NCBI GenBank assembly: GCA_001600415.1 | Contig: BCJX01000007.1 | Coordinates: 1 to 64,000 of the forward strand | Reading direction: 5' to 3' | Length of the DNA: 64,000 bases | Source of the DNA: Pascua guehoae | Taxonomy: Eukaryota; Basidiomycota; Tremellomycetes; Trichosporonales; Trichosporonaceae | Part shown: piece by piece, positions 43,069-55,227 of the stretch | Layout of the letters: the number at the start of each line of letters is the position of its first letter | Numbering within the stretch: position 1 is the stretch's first letter | Translations under genes and position numbers: made by a program | Notes under the pieces: generated by a model | Seen by the model: only the letters and a program-made list of their open reading frames with translations | What the model was told of the DNA's origin: nothing | Databases searched by the model: none

Positions 43069-45468
43069 GGTGGATAACGAGGCCGGTGGCTGACGACGGG
43101 GTAGAGAAGGTGTTGGGTAGCAGAGGTGTTGGGTGGCGGAGGTGGGTATCGATCGATGGGTCAATCAAGCCGGGCAGAGGTCCAAAGGCACAGCTGGGAG
43201 TAGTGTTGAGATCGGAATGTGTAGTGACAGCGAGGGAGAGGGTAGTGTCGGGGTATGTAGTCGAGGAAGCGTTGAGGCGGTGCGTGGCCGGCACGCAGGA
43301 CTTGGTGTCGGTGTCGTGGAAGAGGGTCACAATCGCGGTGTGTTTAGAGTGATGTCCGAAACACAATGTGATCGTCACAAGTGTTGTGCAATGCAATGCG
43401 GTAGCGGTAGCGTCGGTCGGTCGTGGGTTGGGTCGCGCAATGCGGCTGTTGCTTCGATTGCTTGGCGTGGTGGTGGGGGGTAAATGTGGTTGGTGGCAAG
43501 TGAGCAGTCGGCCAGCGACGGCCCACAGTCCCGATTACTGCGGCGGAAGGCGCACGACTAGGGGAGGGAGATGAGGTGGGGTGTTGGGGTGTTGGGGGTG
43601 CAAGCTCAACCAGCGAGCAAAGAGCAAGCAAGCCTCTTTTTCCGTCAGAGAGCACAGACGTGGTGTTGCAGTGTAGGCAAGGGGGGGAGGCGAGGCGAGG
43701 CGATGGGCGGGGCAATGGCGAGACGGAGTAGTCGTACCAGCGACAACAAGAGACGCGACGGGCCGAGAATTGATGTAGAGTGAAGGCGGAGAGGTCGAAG
43801 AAGAGGAGGAGAGGGTTGACGAGGAGGAGAGAGTTGACGAGGAGGAGAGAGGGGCTGAAAGGAGCGACGATGGGATGGAGGATGGAGGAGGGATGCCTGT
43901 GTTGACCCAAAGAGGCCACGAGCAAGGGATGATCCAACGGAATTGGGCGAGGATGGATGGGTGGATGGATGGACGCACCGCATTGTCCCGTCGTGCATCG
44001 CCCATCCTGAATCCTAATTTCACTGGTCCCTCATTTTGTAATCCAAGTAATGTCCATCTATTATAACGTTTTGTAATACAGTTACTACAGCATGTGATTG
44101 CGAGGCACGCCGAGTGCCGGAAACCCCCAAATTGCGCCCTGGATCGTTGCCCCTGAGGCCCTGAGTAGCCTGATTCTAAAACGGGTGTGGCCCACCCCCG
44201 CCCTCCTTTGCCCTCCTTTGCCCTTTGATCCCGTGCCTCCCCCCTTTTGCCCCCGCCCCCCCCCCTTGATGCGATGCCCCTGTTGTTGCCTGGGCCGTGT
44301 CCCGTCACGTCTCGAACACGCGCCACGCGCCACGCGCCACAATGCGCACATCCCAAAAAAGCAAGGGGGGGTGTCGGCTGCGTGACTGGAACGCGATGGA
44401 GATGCAAACCACCAGAGTGAGGGTTTGTGCACAGCGGGAAGCAAGTCGTCATCTACACCACCACCACCACCACCCTCTTTCACTAGCACACGATTACCAA
44501 ACGCCGAGCAATCGCAGTCGAAAGCAAATAGAAAGGCCAAGAAGACGCGGTGCGTGGGCACGTGGGCCCACTAGTGACACCGAGGCGATGCCCTAAGCAT
44601 CCCACAAGTGGCGCGTTGGTCTCCGCCATGGGAAAGCAAAGGCTCCCCGAGTCAGAGTCAGGTGATCCGGTGCTGGTTTGCAGTTGCCAGTTGTGGACAT
44701 TATTATTGCAGACCCAAAAGGGGAGACGCGCAGACGTGTCAGTCACTTCAGTTGGTGTGGTAACGAATTGGCAGCTCGTTTCAGAAAATCTGCACTCGTA
44801 TGACCAAACGCCACACCGCCATCGGCGCGCACACCCTGCAACTGCATGCGCAACTGCCCTCCCTGCACAGGCTGTACAGTAGCATTTAGTACGTCAGTAC
44901 GTCAGTACCCAGCTCGCGCAGTCTCATCTCTCGCAGTCTCATCCAAAGCCGCAGCTCTCTCTGCCCCTCTGTTGATGAATGGGTGGACAGCTCGCTATTA
45001 CCATTGTTGCGTTACTGTGGCCAATGTATGGCACCGAGGGCAATCGCAATCTGACCATACCACCGTCTGCGGCCGCCTGGACTATCGTAGGGCATAGGCC
45101 GTTGTTGGCACCTGGATTGCTTGGCTTGCTTGGCATGGAGAGGGGAGGGGAGCTCGACTGTATTCTCCCTGCGAAGAGCACAGTCTGGGTGCAACTGGGT
45201 GCAGCTGGGTGAGTGAAAAGGCAGGCGCGTGGTTGGCCCACATTTGCTTCCGCATTGCCACGTGTGCTCGGATCCGAGGGTGGCGGCCACATGGCACATG
45301 GCGAGATGGATGGATGTCATGATGCAAAAGAATACCACCCCATACTCGAAACGCAACGACGACTTGTTTGCTGGTGGCCACTTGTCATCTACCCAATCTC
45401 CCACTCGCTCCCATCACCACCCCCACCTCACCCCAACCCCCTCCAACCCCTCGCAACACACACTCACA
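43069..45468. other. Large divergent intergenic region
   Basis: About 2.4 kb between divergent KCH1 and the PP28-like gene. No coding frame supported. It contains purine-rich triplets, GGATG/GGATGG runs near 43950-43975, a CCCTCCTTTG doublet near 44201, and TACGTCAG repeated twice at about 44888-44903. Such length is unusual in the gene-dense right part of the window. Confidence 0.5.
43803..43852. repeat. Purine-rich ~18-nt tandem repeat
   Basis: About three units of GAGGAGGAGAGAGTTGAC, slightly diverged, within the 2.4-kb intergenic region. Confidence 0.6.
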
Positions 45469-46481
45469 ATGGGCCGTGGCGGATCATCATCATCTCGTGG
45501 ACGCGGGTACGTCCTCTCCCCCCCCGTCGCAGACCTTTACTCCCGCTGACACCACAGCAAGTTCAAGGTGGCCCGCGGTGGCGGCCGTCACTTTAGCCGC
45601 GACGTGATGGACACGCGCAGCGTGCTGCGCGGCAACCGGCGCGACGCTGGCGGCGACGACGACGACGACGACGACGAGAACGAGAGCAGCAGCGAGGAAG
45701 AGTCGGAGGACGACGATGACGCGACCGAGCACAAGCTGGCGCCGCAGATGGCGGCGCTCAACCTCAAGCTCGGCAACACCGAGGCGGTGGCCGAGGACGA
45801 AGAGGTCGAGCTGACGCGCGCCGAGCGCAAGGCGCTCAAGAAGAAGGAGGCCGAGGAGGCGGCCAAGAAGAAGGCGGCCGCGGTCGCTGCGTCGGTGGCC
45901 AAGGACGACGCCGAGGACGAGAGCGAAGACGAGCTCCTCAACCCCTGGAAGGCAAAGGCCAAAAAGGAGCCGACGCGCAAGGAGCGGTAAGTGTGGAGAG
46001 CTTTGAGTGGCAACGTGCTGTGTCTCGAGACGGTGACAAAGACTCGGGGTGGGCGACGAGGCGCTTACTCATTGTCCACGGCGAAACGCGGCAGTGTCGG
46101 GGGAGATTGCAGGTGGCTTGTGCTCTCAAAACCCTCCCCAACGCCAGATGCCACTCGCCCCCTGTACCCCAGTGTGCTGTAGCTGACCCCCAGCGAGGCT
46201 GCCGAGAAAAAGGCCGCCGCCGAGCGCTACGCAAAGGCGCACGCCGCGGGCAAGACGGACGAGGCCAAGAGCGACCTGGCGCGTCTGCAGGAGATTCGCC
46301 GCCGTCGCGAGGCCGCCGCCGCCCAGCGTCTTGCCGAGCAGGAGGGTGAGTGCGGCGTTGGAGGCATGATCGGCCTCTGAGCCTCTTGCCCGGCCAAGAA
46401 AGACACCGCTGACTGGCAGAAAAGGACCGCGAGGCCGCAGCCAAGAAGGAGAAGACGGACCGTCTCCTCGGCAAGCGCTAA
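45469..46481 (+). CDS. PDAP1/PP28-like casein kinase substrate phosphoprotein
   Basis: Four exons (45469-45506, 45558-45986, 46194-46345, 46420-46481) give 226 aa. The N-terminus is Gly/Arg-rich (MGRGGSSSSRGRG), followed by an acidic Ser/Glu/Asp block with many casein kinase II-type sites. The C-terminus carries the family core LTRAERKALKKKEAEE, NPWKAKAKKEPTRKEREAAEKK and ERYAKAHAAGKTDEAKSDLARL with long charged helices, as in animal PDAP1. Function of fungal members is poorly known; RNA-binding or translation-related roles have been proposed for relatives. The third-exon acceptor follows a 207-nt intron. Confidence 0.88.
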
Positions 46482-46825
46482 GGGCGACACGGCTGTGCCC
46501 GTGCCAAACGGTGCCCGTGCGAGCGTGTGCGCAGGTGGCAACAATGCCCCCGAGTGTCCCTCCCTGGCACGAGCACGTTTCCTCGCCCTTCGTCTCCCGA
46601 ATCCCCGCGTTACAGTGCATCACCCACAGTGTATCATCAGCATGCGGCACAGGCAACTCCTCGTTCATGTTCATGTTAATGTACCTTTGTCCCGGCGCTG
46701 CTGCTGCGCACAAGCGTGCTGCGGACCTGCTCTGGCGGCCACACTTTGTACCGCCGCACCAGTGCCATACAGCATGCATAGATGACACCCAACTGCGACC
46801 CCGGACCCTGCTGCACGCTCTACAT
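46482..46825. other. Intergenic, convergent
   Basis: Between two convergent genes; nothing else seen. Confidence 0.5.
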
Positions 46826-49390
46826 CTACGCCTCTTGGCCGGCGACGAGGCGTTCGCCCCGAAGTTGGACTGTTGTCAGCTCGTCTCGTGCGGCGTGGTA
46901 TCCTCGATCCTCGTCGTCTGTATGGGTAACCGGCCTAGGTTGCGGCCGGGCGACTGTCCCCCGATCTCTCACCAGCTCCACCCCCACCTGCTGTTCTTTT
47001 CCATTGCGGACCCTCTCACTCCCTCAGAGTACGATGTCCTCTCACAGTCCGCCAAATGGCACCACATTCCACCTCGAGGACACCACACTCCACCACCCTC
47101 ATCAACAACTGCACCTCACCACGCCCTCCAACCCCACCCAACCCAACCCGACCCAACCCGACGCCGACTCACCACCTGGACTGGCCTCAAACCCGGGGCC
47201 AAACTCGCAATCCTTGATCTGGGCCTTTTCGCCAATCCGCACATGCTGTGCACACACGACGTTTTCGAGCCTCGCATTCTCCTCGACAGTGACAAAGTCC
47301 CACAGGACGCAGCCGGTGAGCTTTGCCCCGCGGCCAATGTTGCAGTGGCGGCCGACGATGCATTTCTTAATGCTCGCGCGCTCGCCGACACGCACGCCGT
47401 CGCCGACAATGCTGTCGGGGGAGATTTGCGCCGAGGCGGCAATCTCCTCGGCCGCGGCGGGGGCACCCGAACCGCCACCGACAGTGGACGGTGCGGGGGG
47501 CGGTGTGTTGCCCGACCGCCCCGCTGCGCTCGCGGCGGCAGCGTGCGCCGCGCCGAGGCTCCGAACCACGCGCCGGTTGATTTCCCAGTATCCCGCAATC
47601 GAGTTTGCGCGGATCAGGTGCTCGGGCTCGGGCGCCGCGGGCGTCTTGGACCCGCCCTTGCCCTTGGTCGGCGCCGCGGGCTCGGGGACGGCCTCGGGCT
47701 TGGCGACCACCACGCGGCATGTCCATCCTGCCGCCTGGGGTGTGCGGCGGCGTGCACTCTTTCCAGACCGCGCGACCGCGCTCTTGAACGCGGCAAGCTT
47801 TTCGCCCTCGGACGCCTGGGTCGACGGGAGAGGCGCTGGCTCAGAGCCGGCAGACGAGGGTGGGGAAGGTGGCGTCAGGAGCGCCGCCTGCTGGTACGAA
47901 GTGCATGTGGATCGTGCCAATGCCTCGGCAAAGGGGTCGCGGCGTGGCGGGGAGAGGACTGGGGTCAGCGGGTGGTGTGAACGTGGTGGTATGGGGTTGC
48001 CGAGTTTCAAGGCATAGATGGGCACAAAGACGACCGCGCGGGGACGCCAATAGACAACCGTCACCCATGGCAATCGCGCAGATGTAGCAGTCGCAGAATG
48101 CACGCACTCCAGCAGCAGACACCCATCCGGTGCGCAGTGCAGTCTGATATACACCCATGGCAGAGGTTGCAGTCGCAGACAGCTTCTCAGTTGGAGACGC
48201 TGCTGTCCAAGATACCCTCCCGTCCGCATTGCCCCACCCAAGGCACCCTGCCACCTCCACCCATTGCCACGGCCTGGCGGCCGTGGGGGCCGTGGGGACT
48301 CACTCTGCGACCACTTGCTCCCGAGCCCCTCCTGCCACGCGCCCTTTACGAGCCACGGCACAAACTGCTCGCGCACGCTGCTGAGCTCCTTTGACGCGCG
48401 CGTGGCGAGCAGGTCGAGGACGGTGCGGCGGAGGACATAGACGTGGGCGTCGAGGAGGCGGGTGGTGAGCGCGAGCGTGGGGTGGGCCTCGAGGAGGCCC
48501 ATCCGGAGCGACAGGCTGTCTTCGAGCGTCTCGAGCGAGTCGACAAAGAGGAGCTCCCGCGACTCGCGGTCCAGGCCCACGAGCATCTTTTCCTCGCTCT
48601 CGACGACCGACTCGGTGGGCTCGTAAAAGACCGACGTCAGGACGGCGTCGGGCGTGGCGCGGTGCTGGTCGAGGACCGACGCGAGCGTCAGGGTCGACGG
48701 GAACGAAATGTCGCATGGGAGGAGGACAAAGTCGGTCTGCGGGTTAGGTGCGCGCCCTGGTGCTCGAGTCGAGCGGCTCAAGGTGCGCGTGAGGATAGAG
48801 CTCTCCCGGACCTACCTTGATATGGGACCGGAAGCGACGGAGCAGGCGCGCCGTGCCCGCCGTGCTCGTGTCCACGTCCTCGTCGTCGTCGTCTGCCTCG
48901 TCCGCGTAGCTCTTGAGCGTAATGGCCGCGTGCGGGTGCGACGCCGACGAGTACTCTTGCTGGAGGTACTCGGAGATGCTCGCCGTTGCCGACGGCGGAA
49001 CGACAATGAGAATGTCTGTGGTCAACGACAGGATCTGGGACGCATCATCTCAGAATATATACGAGAGCAAAGCTCGCCCACACCCGTGTCCGCATCGTCG
49101 GCTGCACGCACCCGTGATCCCGGCCGCAAACACCCAGTCGAGCACAATGTTGATCATTGGCACATTGCCCACGGGCATGAGCGCCTTGGGGAGCACATTC
49201 GTCCCCTGGTTGAACGGATACAGGCTGCAAGACGTCAGCACATGCAGCTGCGTGTACCAGCAGCAGCGTCGGGCTCGCGCACACCCCGTCGCCGCACGCA
49301 CTTGTCGCCCTGGCCGACGAGAATGACGGCGCTAAAGTCCTGCTTTGCAAAGGTGCGCTTTTCCGCGCCCAGCTCGGTGCGTTCCACCAT
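46826..49390 (-). CDS. GCD1: Translation initiation factor eIF2B subunit gamma
   Basis: Six exons on the minus strand. The N-terminal nucleotidyltransferase-like domain begins DFSAVILVGQGDNLYPF and contains NVLPKALMPVGNVPMINIV and VLDWVFAAGI, then ILIVVPPSATASI, and TDFVLLPCDISFPSTL. The C-terminal left-handed beta-helix shows hexapeptide repeats (VGERASIKKCIVGRHCNIG, LTGCVLWDFVTVEENARLE, VRIGEKAQIKDCEFG). These are hallmarks of eIF2B gamma, part of the GDP-GTP exchange complex for eIF2. One intron (about 47964-48308) is roughly 345 nt and stays open in frame; the last intron (about 46870-47172) is about 300 nt and leads to a short final exon QLRGERLVAGQEA, so the extreme C-terminus is less sure. 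Confidence 0.88.
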
Positions 49391-49600
49391 GCTCGATATC
49401 GTGGGGAGTCGGGGAGCGGGTCAAGATGCGAGGTTGTGGTGTGGAAAGAAGAAGGATGGACGCGTGATGACGACGAGGACGAGTCGAATTGTGGTCGATG
49501 GAAACAAAACCCAAAACTCGTGCACAAGCAATGTTCCAATGTTCATTTTCTGAAATCTACTCGTGCACCCTCCTTTCGTCATCGTCCACCCCACCTCACC

Positions 49601-50013
49601 ATGGCCGAACCACAAACACCACAGACACCATCACAGACACCAAACCGCGGCCCCACCGTCGCGCCCAACCCCACCGGACCCAGCGACTGCCTGTACGTCG
49701 CCCCCAGCACACCCGGACGCTGCTGACACCCGCTAGCGCATGCCGCCTCACGGGCGCGGCGACGTTTACGGGCTTGGGCGGGTATGCGCTCTACACTGCC
49801 GCGCAGCAGGGGGCGTTTAAGCGTGTCCGGCCGCGCGGGTCGCCTGTGGTTGCGGGCCAGGTCTCGGCTGCGTTGGGTGTTGGTGAGTGGAACCCGGGCC
49901 TGTGGAAGGCAAGGGCAGAAGAATGGGCGTATGACGGAATGGAGATGGTGGCGACGAGTTCGTAGCTAACGACAGTGTTCCTTGGTCTTGGAATTGGAAG
50001 GCTGTTCATCTGA
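49601..50013 (+). CDS. DMAC1/DUF4536-like small mitochondrial membrane protein
   Basis: Three exons (49601-49692, 49737-49882, 49976-50013) join to 91 aa. A Pro/Thr/Gln-rich N-terminus is followed by DCLACRLTGAATFTGLGGYALY, the CxxC plus Gly-rich hydrophobic motif of the DMAC1 (TMEM261) family, then a basic loop and a second short hydrophobic segment VVFLGLGIGRLFI at the C-terminus encoded by the last exon. Animal DMAC1 helps assemble the distal membrane arm of respiratory complex I; the same role in this yeast is inferred. Confidence 0.8.
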
Positions 50014-50386
50014 GTAGACACCGGGGATGCCTAGCCGTCAGAGGTAGTGCATGCGCTCCACGGACTTTCTGGGTGGACGCGTTCTGGGCGGACGTGTTCT
50101 GGGCGGACGTGCTGCTTCCACCTGGGGACTCGCAATAGACATCTACGGTTGATACCGAGACCTCGACTCGCGAGCACTCTGCTGTCGGCTTTACCTGGTT
50201 CCCCCGACAGAACTGCTTGGTGCACGCGTTGCTCCACGCTTCTCCAGCTGTCCGCCTGCATGATCACCATGCCCCTCCTCCATACACACCTCCTACACAC
50301 CTCCTATAAACACCAAAACATCAAACCACAGGGCTACACCCACGCCCCCACCCCACTCTCAACTAATAGTACATGCATACAGTCCC
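50014..50386. other. Intergenic, convergent
   Basis: Contains a short direct repeat of GGGCGGACGTG near 50085-50112; no gene supported. Confidence 0.5.
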
Positions 50387-52013
50387 CTACGCCAGCTGGT
50401 TCATGGCCGAGTGCGCAATGGTCATATCAAGTGCCCCGCGGAGCTTGACCAGTTCGCGCTGGAACGCGAGCTCGCGCTCTACACGCGTCGCGAGCTTTGC
50501 AATCAGGTCGTCGACGCGTGGGGCGTGGCCCAGGGCCGGCGCATATAGCTCGAGCAGCACCGCCGCGACATCAGCAGCCGCGACGCCAAAGCGCAGGTCG
50601 GTAACGTGGCGCGCGAGAAAGGAGAGAATGGGCTCGAGGGTAACGTCGTCGCGGCCGCTGAGCGCCACACGGAGGGCGTCGCGCTGCACCAGTTCTTGAA
50701 TGAGCGCAAACGTCACCGTTGGGCGGACGGTCTGGGATGTCAGCAAACAATCTTGACAACGGTGCACACCTTTTTCAGCGCGGCATCCAAGGCAGCACTA
50801 TACTTGAACGCCTTGAGGTAGCGGTCAAACTCGCGGAGACGCTCCTTGCGCTTTGTCTCGACGCGGAACTCGTCTGCGGGTCCGACCACGGGCGGGAGTG
50901 CCGACCCCTTGGCCTTGATGTGTCCACGGCCAAACACGGCCTCCATGTCGGCAAAGTACTCGTATGCGCCGCCGGCGATGGCAGCCTGCTTTGCCTCGTC
51001 GGCGGCAGCTTCGCTGGCCTTTGTGTCGCGCCGACGGACACTGAGCGTACCGTCCGTCATGCCCGCGGCAATGTGCGTGTCGTCTGGTGAGACGGCGAGG
51101 CTGAGAATCGGCGCAGGGTAGCGCATCGTGTGGACCACCTTCCACTCTTCGACGTCGTACGCCTTGACCATCATGTCGAGGCCGCCCGTGAGGACACGCC
51201 CGCGGCTGCCGTCGAACGCAATGCTCGTAATCGTCTTTTGGTGGTTGGAGAGCGCCCGCACACACTTGCCCATTGCCAGGTCCCACACGCGCAGGATCGG
51301 TCCTCCGACTGACATGGCCACGCCACCGCTCGCAAACGCCGCAACGTCCTCGACGGGCGCGCCGCCGTGGCGCATGACCATGGCCGCGGATTCTGGCGTG
51401 CGCACATCCCACAACCGCACCGTCGAGTCGTACGACGATGACAAGATTTGGTGTGGTGACACAAACACTGCCGCGCGCACATAGTCTGTATGTCCCGCCA
51501 GCGTCGCGACACACGACTGGGTCGAAATGTCCCACACCTTGACCAGTGTGTCGTCGGACCCGGACAGAATCTGTGGGAGGTGTGGCGAAAAGTGCGTGAC
51601 GTGAACGGGTCTGGTGGGTTAGAAAGTACAGGAAGTCACACCCACTGGTTGTGCTCCTTCATCGTACGCAACACGGCCCTGCTTCCCACATCAAACACCT
51701 GGACGAGTCCGTCGTCGCTTCCGGCCACCATGAGCTTGCCGTCTTTGCGAAACTCGCCACACCGCGCCGTGTCCTTGAAGCGCGTCACCGTCTTGACCAC
51801 CTTGCCCGTCTTGGGCGCATAGACGAGCACACGCGTAGACGTCGTCACGGCATACCGGTGCGGCTTGGCGGGGGAAAAGTGGATGTGGGTGACGGGCGCG
51901 GCCTGCTTGATAAAGAGCGGGTGTCGGAACGAGTGAAAGTGGCGCGAGTGGGGGTTGATCGACGACGATGCCCGTGGCGCAGACGGCAGCGCCTGCGTGG
52001 AGAGAAAGTCCAT
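50387..52013 (-). CDS. UTP15: U3 snoRNP component UTP15 (WD40 protein)
   Basis: Three exons with two short introns give about 510 aa. WD40 repeats run from residue ~35 to ~330 (GSDDGLVQVFDV, GSDDTLVKVWDISTQ, SSSYDSTVRLWDVRTP, GGPILRVWDLAMGKCV, GGLDMMVKAYDV, AGMTDGTLSVRRR). A linker with basic residues (ETKRKERLREFDRYLKAFKY) and the helical UTP15 C-terminal domain (LIQELVQRDALRVALSGRDD, LEPILSFLARHVTD) follow. The protein belongs to the t-UTP/UtpA subcomplex that starts assembly of the small-subunit processome on pre-rRNA in the nucleolus. Start ATG at 52013 begins MDFLSTQALPSAP. Confidence 0.92.
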
Positions 52014-53480
52014 CGGAGGTGGGGTCGGTCTGGGGGGTGAGGGGAGTAAGGATAGAGATCAGATGGGGTGGTTGTAGTGCTGCTCGAGTTGTGGAAAACA
52101 CTCACCTCCACCCGTAACCATTGTGGAAATCTTGGAACACTGATCGGCTGGGTGGCAAAAAATGACACGTGTAAAAGAGTGGGGTTAGGACTGTGGTTAA
52201 ATGCCATTTGAAAAGCTTATCACTGATTAGGGAAGGGGTTTGTAAGGGTCATTTGCCGACCGTTGCCGCCGCCCCGTGCCTGGCACGGCTGCGATTCTCT
52301 ACATCCCCATTCGTGTCCTGTCGGTTGTGACTCATCTCCTCTTTAGCACACTCTCTCTCCAGATCCACAGAACGTCCACTTCGAGGCCTGGACCTCGGCG
52401 TGTAACCAGTCGACTTGCCTTTTGTCGGCTACTCCGTCTGCGTTGCATTGCTGTGCAGATCCCACTCTTCTACAGTACACCCCCGACTCTTGTGACCTGG
52501 CTGGTTTCACATGTGCGCGCACAGATGGGAAATGGTGCGTTGAAGGGTTTGCATGGACCTCTGCAAAAGGGTGTCTGTGCAATGGAAAGAGTGCATATGA
52601 GCTGTGCTGTCCAACGACCTGTCACGCGGTTTCGGACGACGGACGGTTGAGGTGGTTGAACAGATTGAGGCATCATGCTGTGCTATAGCGCACGCTACAG
52701 TAGTGGTTTGCCACCCGCCCCCGAATAAACCGAGACTGCGCCACCCACCCACCATCGAATCAGACAAGGTAAAAGGGAGCTCGTTGGAGTAAGTAGGGAG
52801 TGTAGAGGTTGAGGTTTGAGAGCACACGCACAGACTGTTCGACGTTGCACAGCATGGCACTACGCTGCACCTCACTGCACTGCACTGCGCCTCGTTTGAA
52901 GACCAGGTAAAGTGGCCCCTACTTTTTTTTTTGGCCTGCCCTTGCCTGGTACCCTACTCGCTGCCAGCTGCTAGCAAGCCATACCCTGCTCTACTGTGGT
53001 CCTAGTATGCTGTACTAGGACGTCTCTACTGATGGATGGGTGCCATGACATAATCACCCTCCCTTGGCACACGACTGCAATAGTAGTAGTCGTTACACGT
53101 TTTGCACTGATTCCCTCGTACTCCCTCCCTCCTCTTAGTTGACACACAATTCCCACCTTTACCTCTCCTTACTTTGTCACTTGCCACTTGGCCTTCTTAC
53201 TCGCTTCCTTTGCAACCCCTCGCCCCGCATCTTCTCCCTTCGCCTCTCCTCGTCCTACTTCTTTTTTCCATCCCTTGGCAACTCACACCCTCTCATCTTC
53301 AAACTCGCCCACCCGCCACCCGCTCTCCTCATTGCGACACCACCTCATCATCCGCTCGTGATCCCCCCACCGCCATCGCCAGCGTCCCCGTTCCCTCCAC
53401 CGCCCACCGCACATCCTCGCTCTGGACACCCCGGACACCCCCTACCCCGTCCTCACTACACCGCATCAACCACCACCACA
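52014..53480. other. Intergenic, divergent
   Basis: About 1.5 kb. Frames of up to 125 codons on the plus strand lack coding bias. The last 350 bases are very pyrimidine-rich (CT-rich leader) and probably form the 5' leader of the gene starting at 53481. Confidence 0.5.
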
Positions 53481-53987
53481 ATGGTGAGCCTCTCTTACCA
53501 CCCCGACACCACCCAACTCACCCCCCAGGGCAACGCATTAGGCTGCATGCAAGCACGGTCTGCGTCCGACGACCCGGCGCGGCGCCTACCCAGCCTGCAA
53601 CCCCGGCCCCAACCTGCAAAGGGCGAGGACCGCACGTCGACGGACACACACGGCACGCAGGGCTCGCACGGCACCCAAGGCACACACGGCACGCGCAGTA
53701 CCCGTGCCACGACCGACTTTGGCCCGCGCTTTACACTCAAGCCCTTGACGAGCCCAACCTCGGCCTCGCACCCGTCCATCTCGGGCCTCTCGACTGTGTC
53801 TGCCGAACCACCACAGCTCACACCCGTATTCGTGTCGCCCGAACTACCCGACCTCGTCGCAGCACTGCATAGTGTCAAGACTTCGGATGTGGACGAGGGC
53901 GTCGTCGTGACCACGTCGTCGTCGTCGGCAGCAGCGACCCCCGCAACGCCGGGCGGCAGGGGCCAAACCTCGTCGTTTACATTCTGA
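53481..53987 (+). CDS. Predicted N-myristoylated and palmitoylated protein, unknown function
   Basis: I interpret the first exon as the ATG alone (53481-53483), followed by a 45-nt intron (donor GTGAGC, acceptor CTCACCCCCCAG) and exon 2 from 53529. The product is 153 aa and starts MGNALGCMQARS, a textbook signal for N-myristoylation at Gly2 with a palmitoylatable Cys6. Reading straight through would instead give a protein without this signal. The rest is disordered: Gly/Thr/His repeats (GTQGSHGTQGTHGT), then Ser/Thr-rich sequence ending SSFTF. A small membrane-tethered adaptor is a reasonable guess; no family recognised. Confidence 0.65.
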   Translation: MVSLSYHPDTTQLTPQGNALGCMQARSASDDPARRLPSLQPRPQPAKGEDRTSTDTHGTQGSHGTQGTHGTRSTRATTDFGPRFTLKPLTSPTSASHPSISGLSTVSAEPPQLTPVFVSPELPDLVAALHSVKTSDVDEGVVVTTSSSSAAATPATPGGRGQTSSFTF

Positions 53988-55227
53988 GCCACCGTCCTTG
54001 CCTGCTGCCCCCCCGTTTCCATTCTCCATTCTTCCCCATCGGACCGTGACACACGACCCCTCGCCGGCGAGCAGGCCTCGCCGGCTTCAAGCTCACCGGA
54101 CACTCTCACCGCATCTTCATCCACCCTGCACACAACCACGCACATCGCCTCCGCCTCAGCAACGCCCCCCATCGCATAGGGCGCGGTCCACAGGCACAAG
54201 GGGCAATGTTGACCCCCGCGCAACTTCGGGGCCAGCCGCTCCTTTTGCCGTCGCATCTGAATCGCCCCCGTTCTCGCCGCCGTTCTCGCCACCGCTCGTA
54301 TACCTGGTTAACGACTCTACCCACGCCCCATATAGCTCAACCCCGCGCAACAGACCGCACTTGCGCCCACCCCCTCGCCCCAAGCTCGTCCCTAATCGAT
54401 TCTGGTCCCACACTGTGGATCTCTGGCAGACGCCTGCCGTGGGTTTGTACGCCGTGACGCCCTTTTACCGCATGTAACGTGATTCGCTTCGATGTTGCCC
54501 GGCATGCTCGGCTTCTCGGCTCGTCACACTGCTTGTGCGTCTCGTCTACCCGTTCCGAGCGGCAGCGCCAGTCCCAGCGCCAGCGGTGTGTTCCCCGGTA
54601 TGCGTTGGTAGACCAAAGCGCTTGGAAGTGGTCTTCGGCTAGAGCATGTCCGAGGACCAGCCTCTGCCAGCTTGCTCTTCACGCGGTCCATCTCTGGGCG
54701 CATAGACTGAGTTTCCGTACATTCATGGCACACAGTTGCGATTGTTCTGCGTACCACAGCGTCCTGTGGCAACTCCCACGACAGTAGTCTTGCACAGCTG
54801 CCAGCCGTAGACCAAGTCGTGGTTTGGCATCTGGGGCTGCGCGCAGAGGCAATGACACGTGGCCTGGCCCGTGGTCTGGCGGCAGTACCTAGAGTCACTC
54901 CAGGTTGGCAGCTAGTCCTTGTGCACCGGCCTGAACAGTGAGGCAGTTGGAAGTGGTGGCATGGTGGCATGTATGTACCGCTGTCAGCATCGGCAAAGTG
55001 CGGCGGTCAGAAGTTGGTACTGGGTCGAAAATCCGATGTCGTCATTGGACTTTTTGGCGGATGAGCAAGCAATTCGTGCTTGGCGGTCGAGCCGAGCTGG
55101 TAGTACGAGGTGACCAACACTTTGCGACTTTATCATCCACCCATCCTCGTCTTCATCAACCTCGCGTCGGCGCACCCCTCATCAACCACCCCTCGCATCC
55201 CCGCCACCGCCAGCGGCACCCACCACA
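53988..55227. other. Intergenic
   Basis: About 1.2 kb including a long probable 3' region of the preceding gene. A 159-codon frame at 53998-54477 is Pro/Arg/Ser-rich without recognisable structure and is not called. Confidence 0.45.

Noticed and set aside
42905..44452. Long minus-strand frames in the 2.4-kb intergenic region
   Set aside because: Composition follows CT-rich repeats, third-position bias is absent and products are Pro/Ser/Leu low complexity.
53998..54477. 159-codon Pro/Arg/Ser-rich frame after the myristoylated-protein gene
   Set aside because: Low complexity driven by C-rich DNA, lacks features; more likely 3' untranslated sequence.
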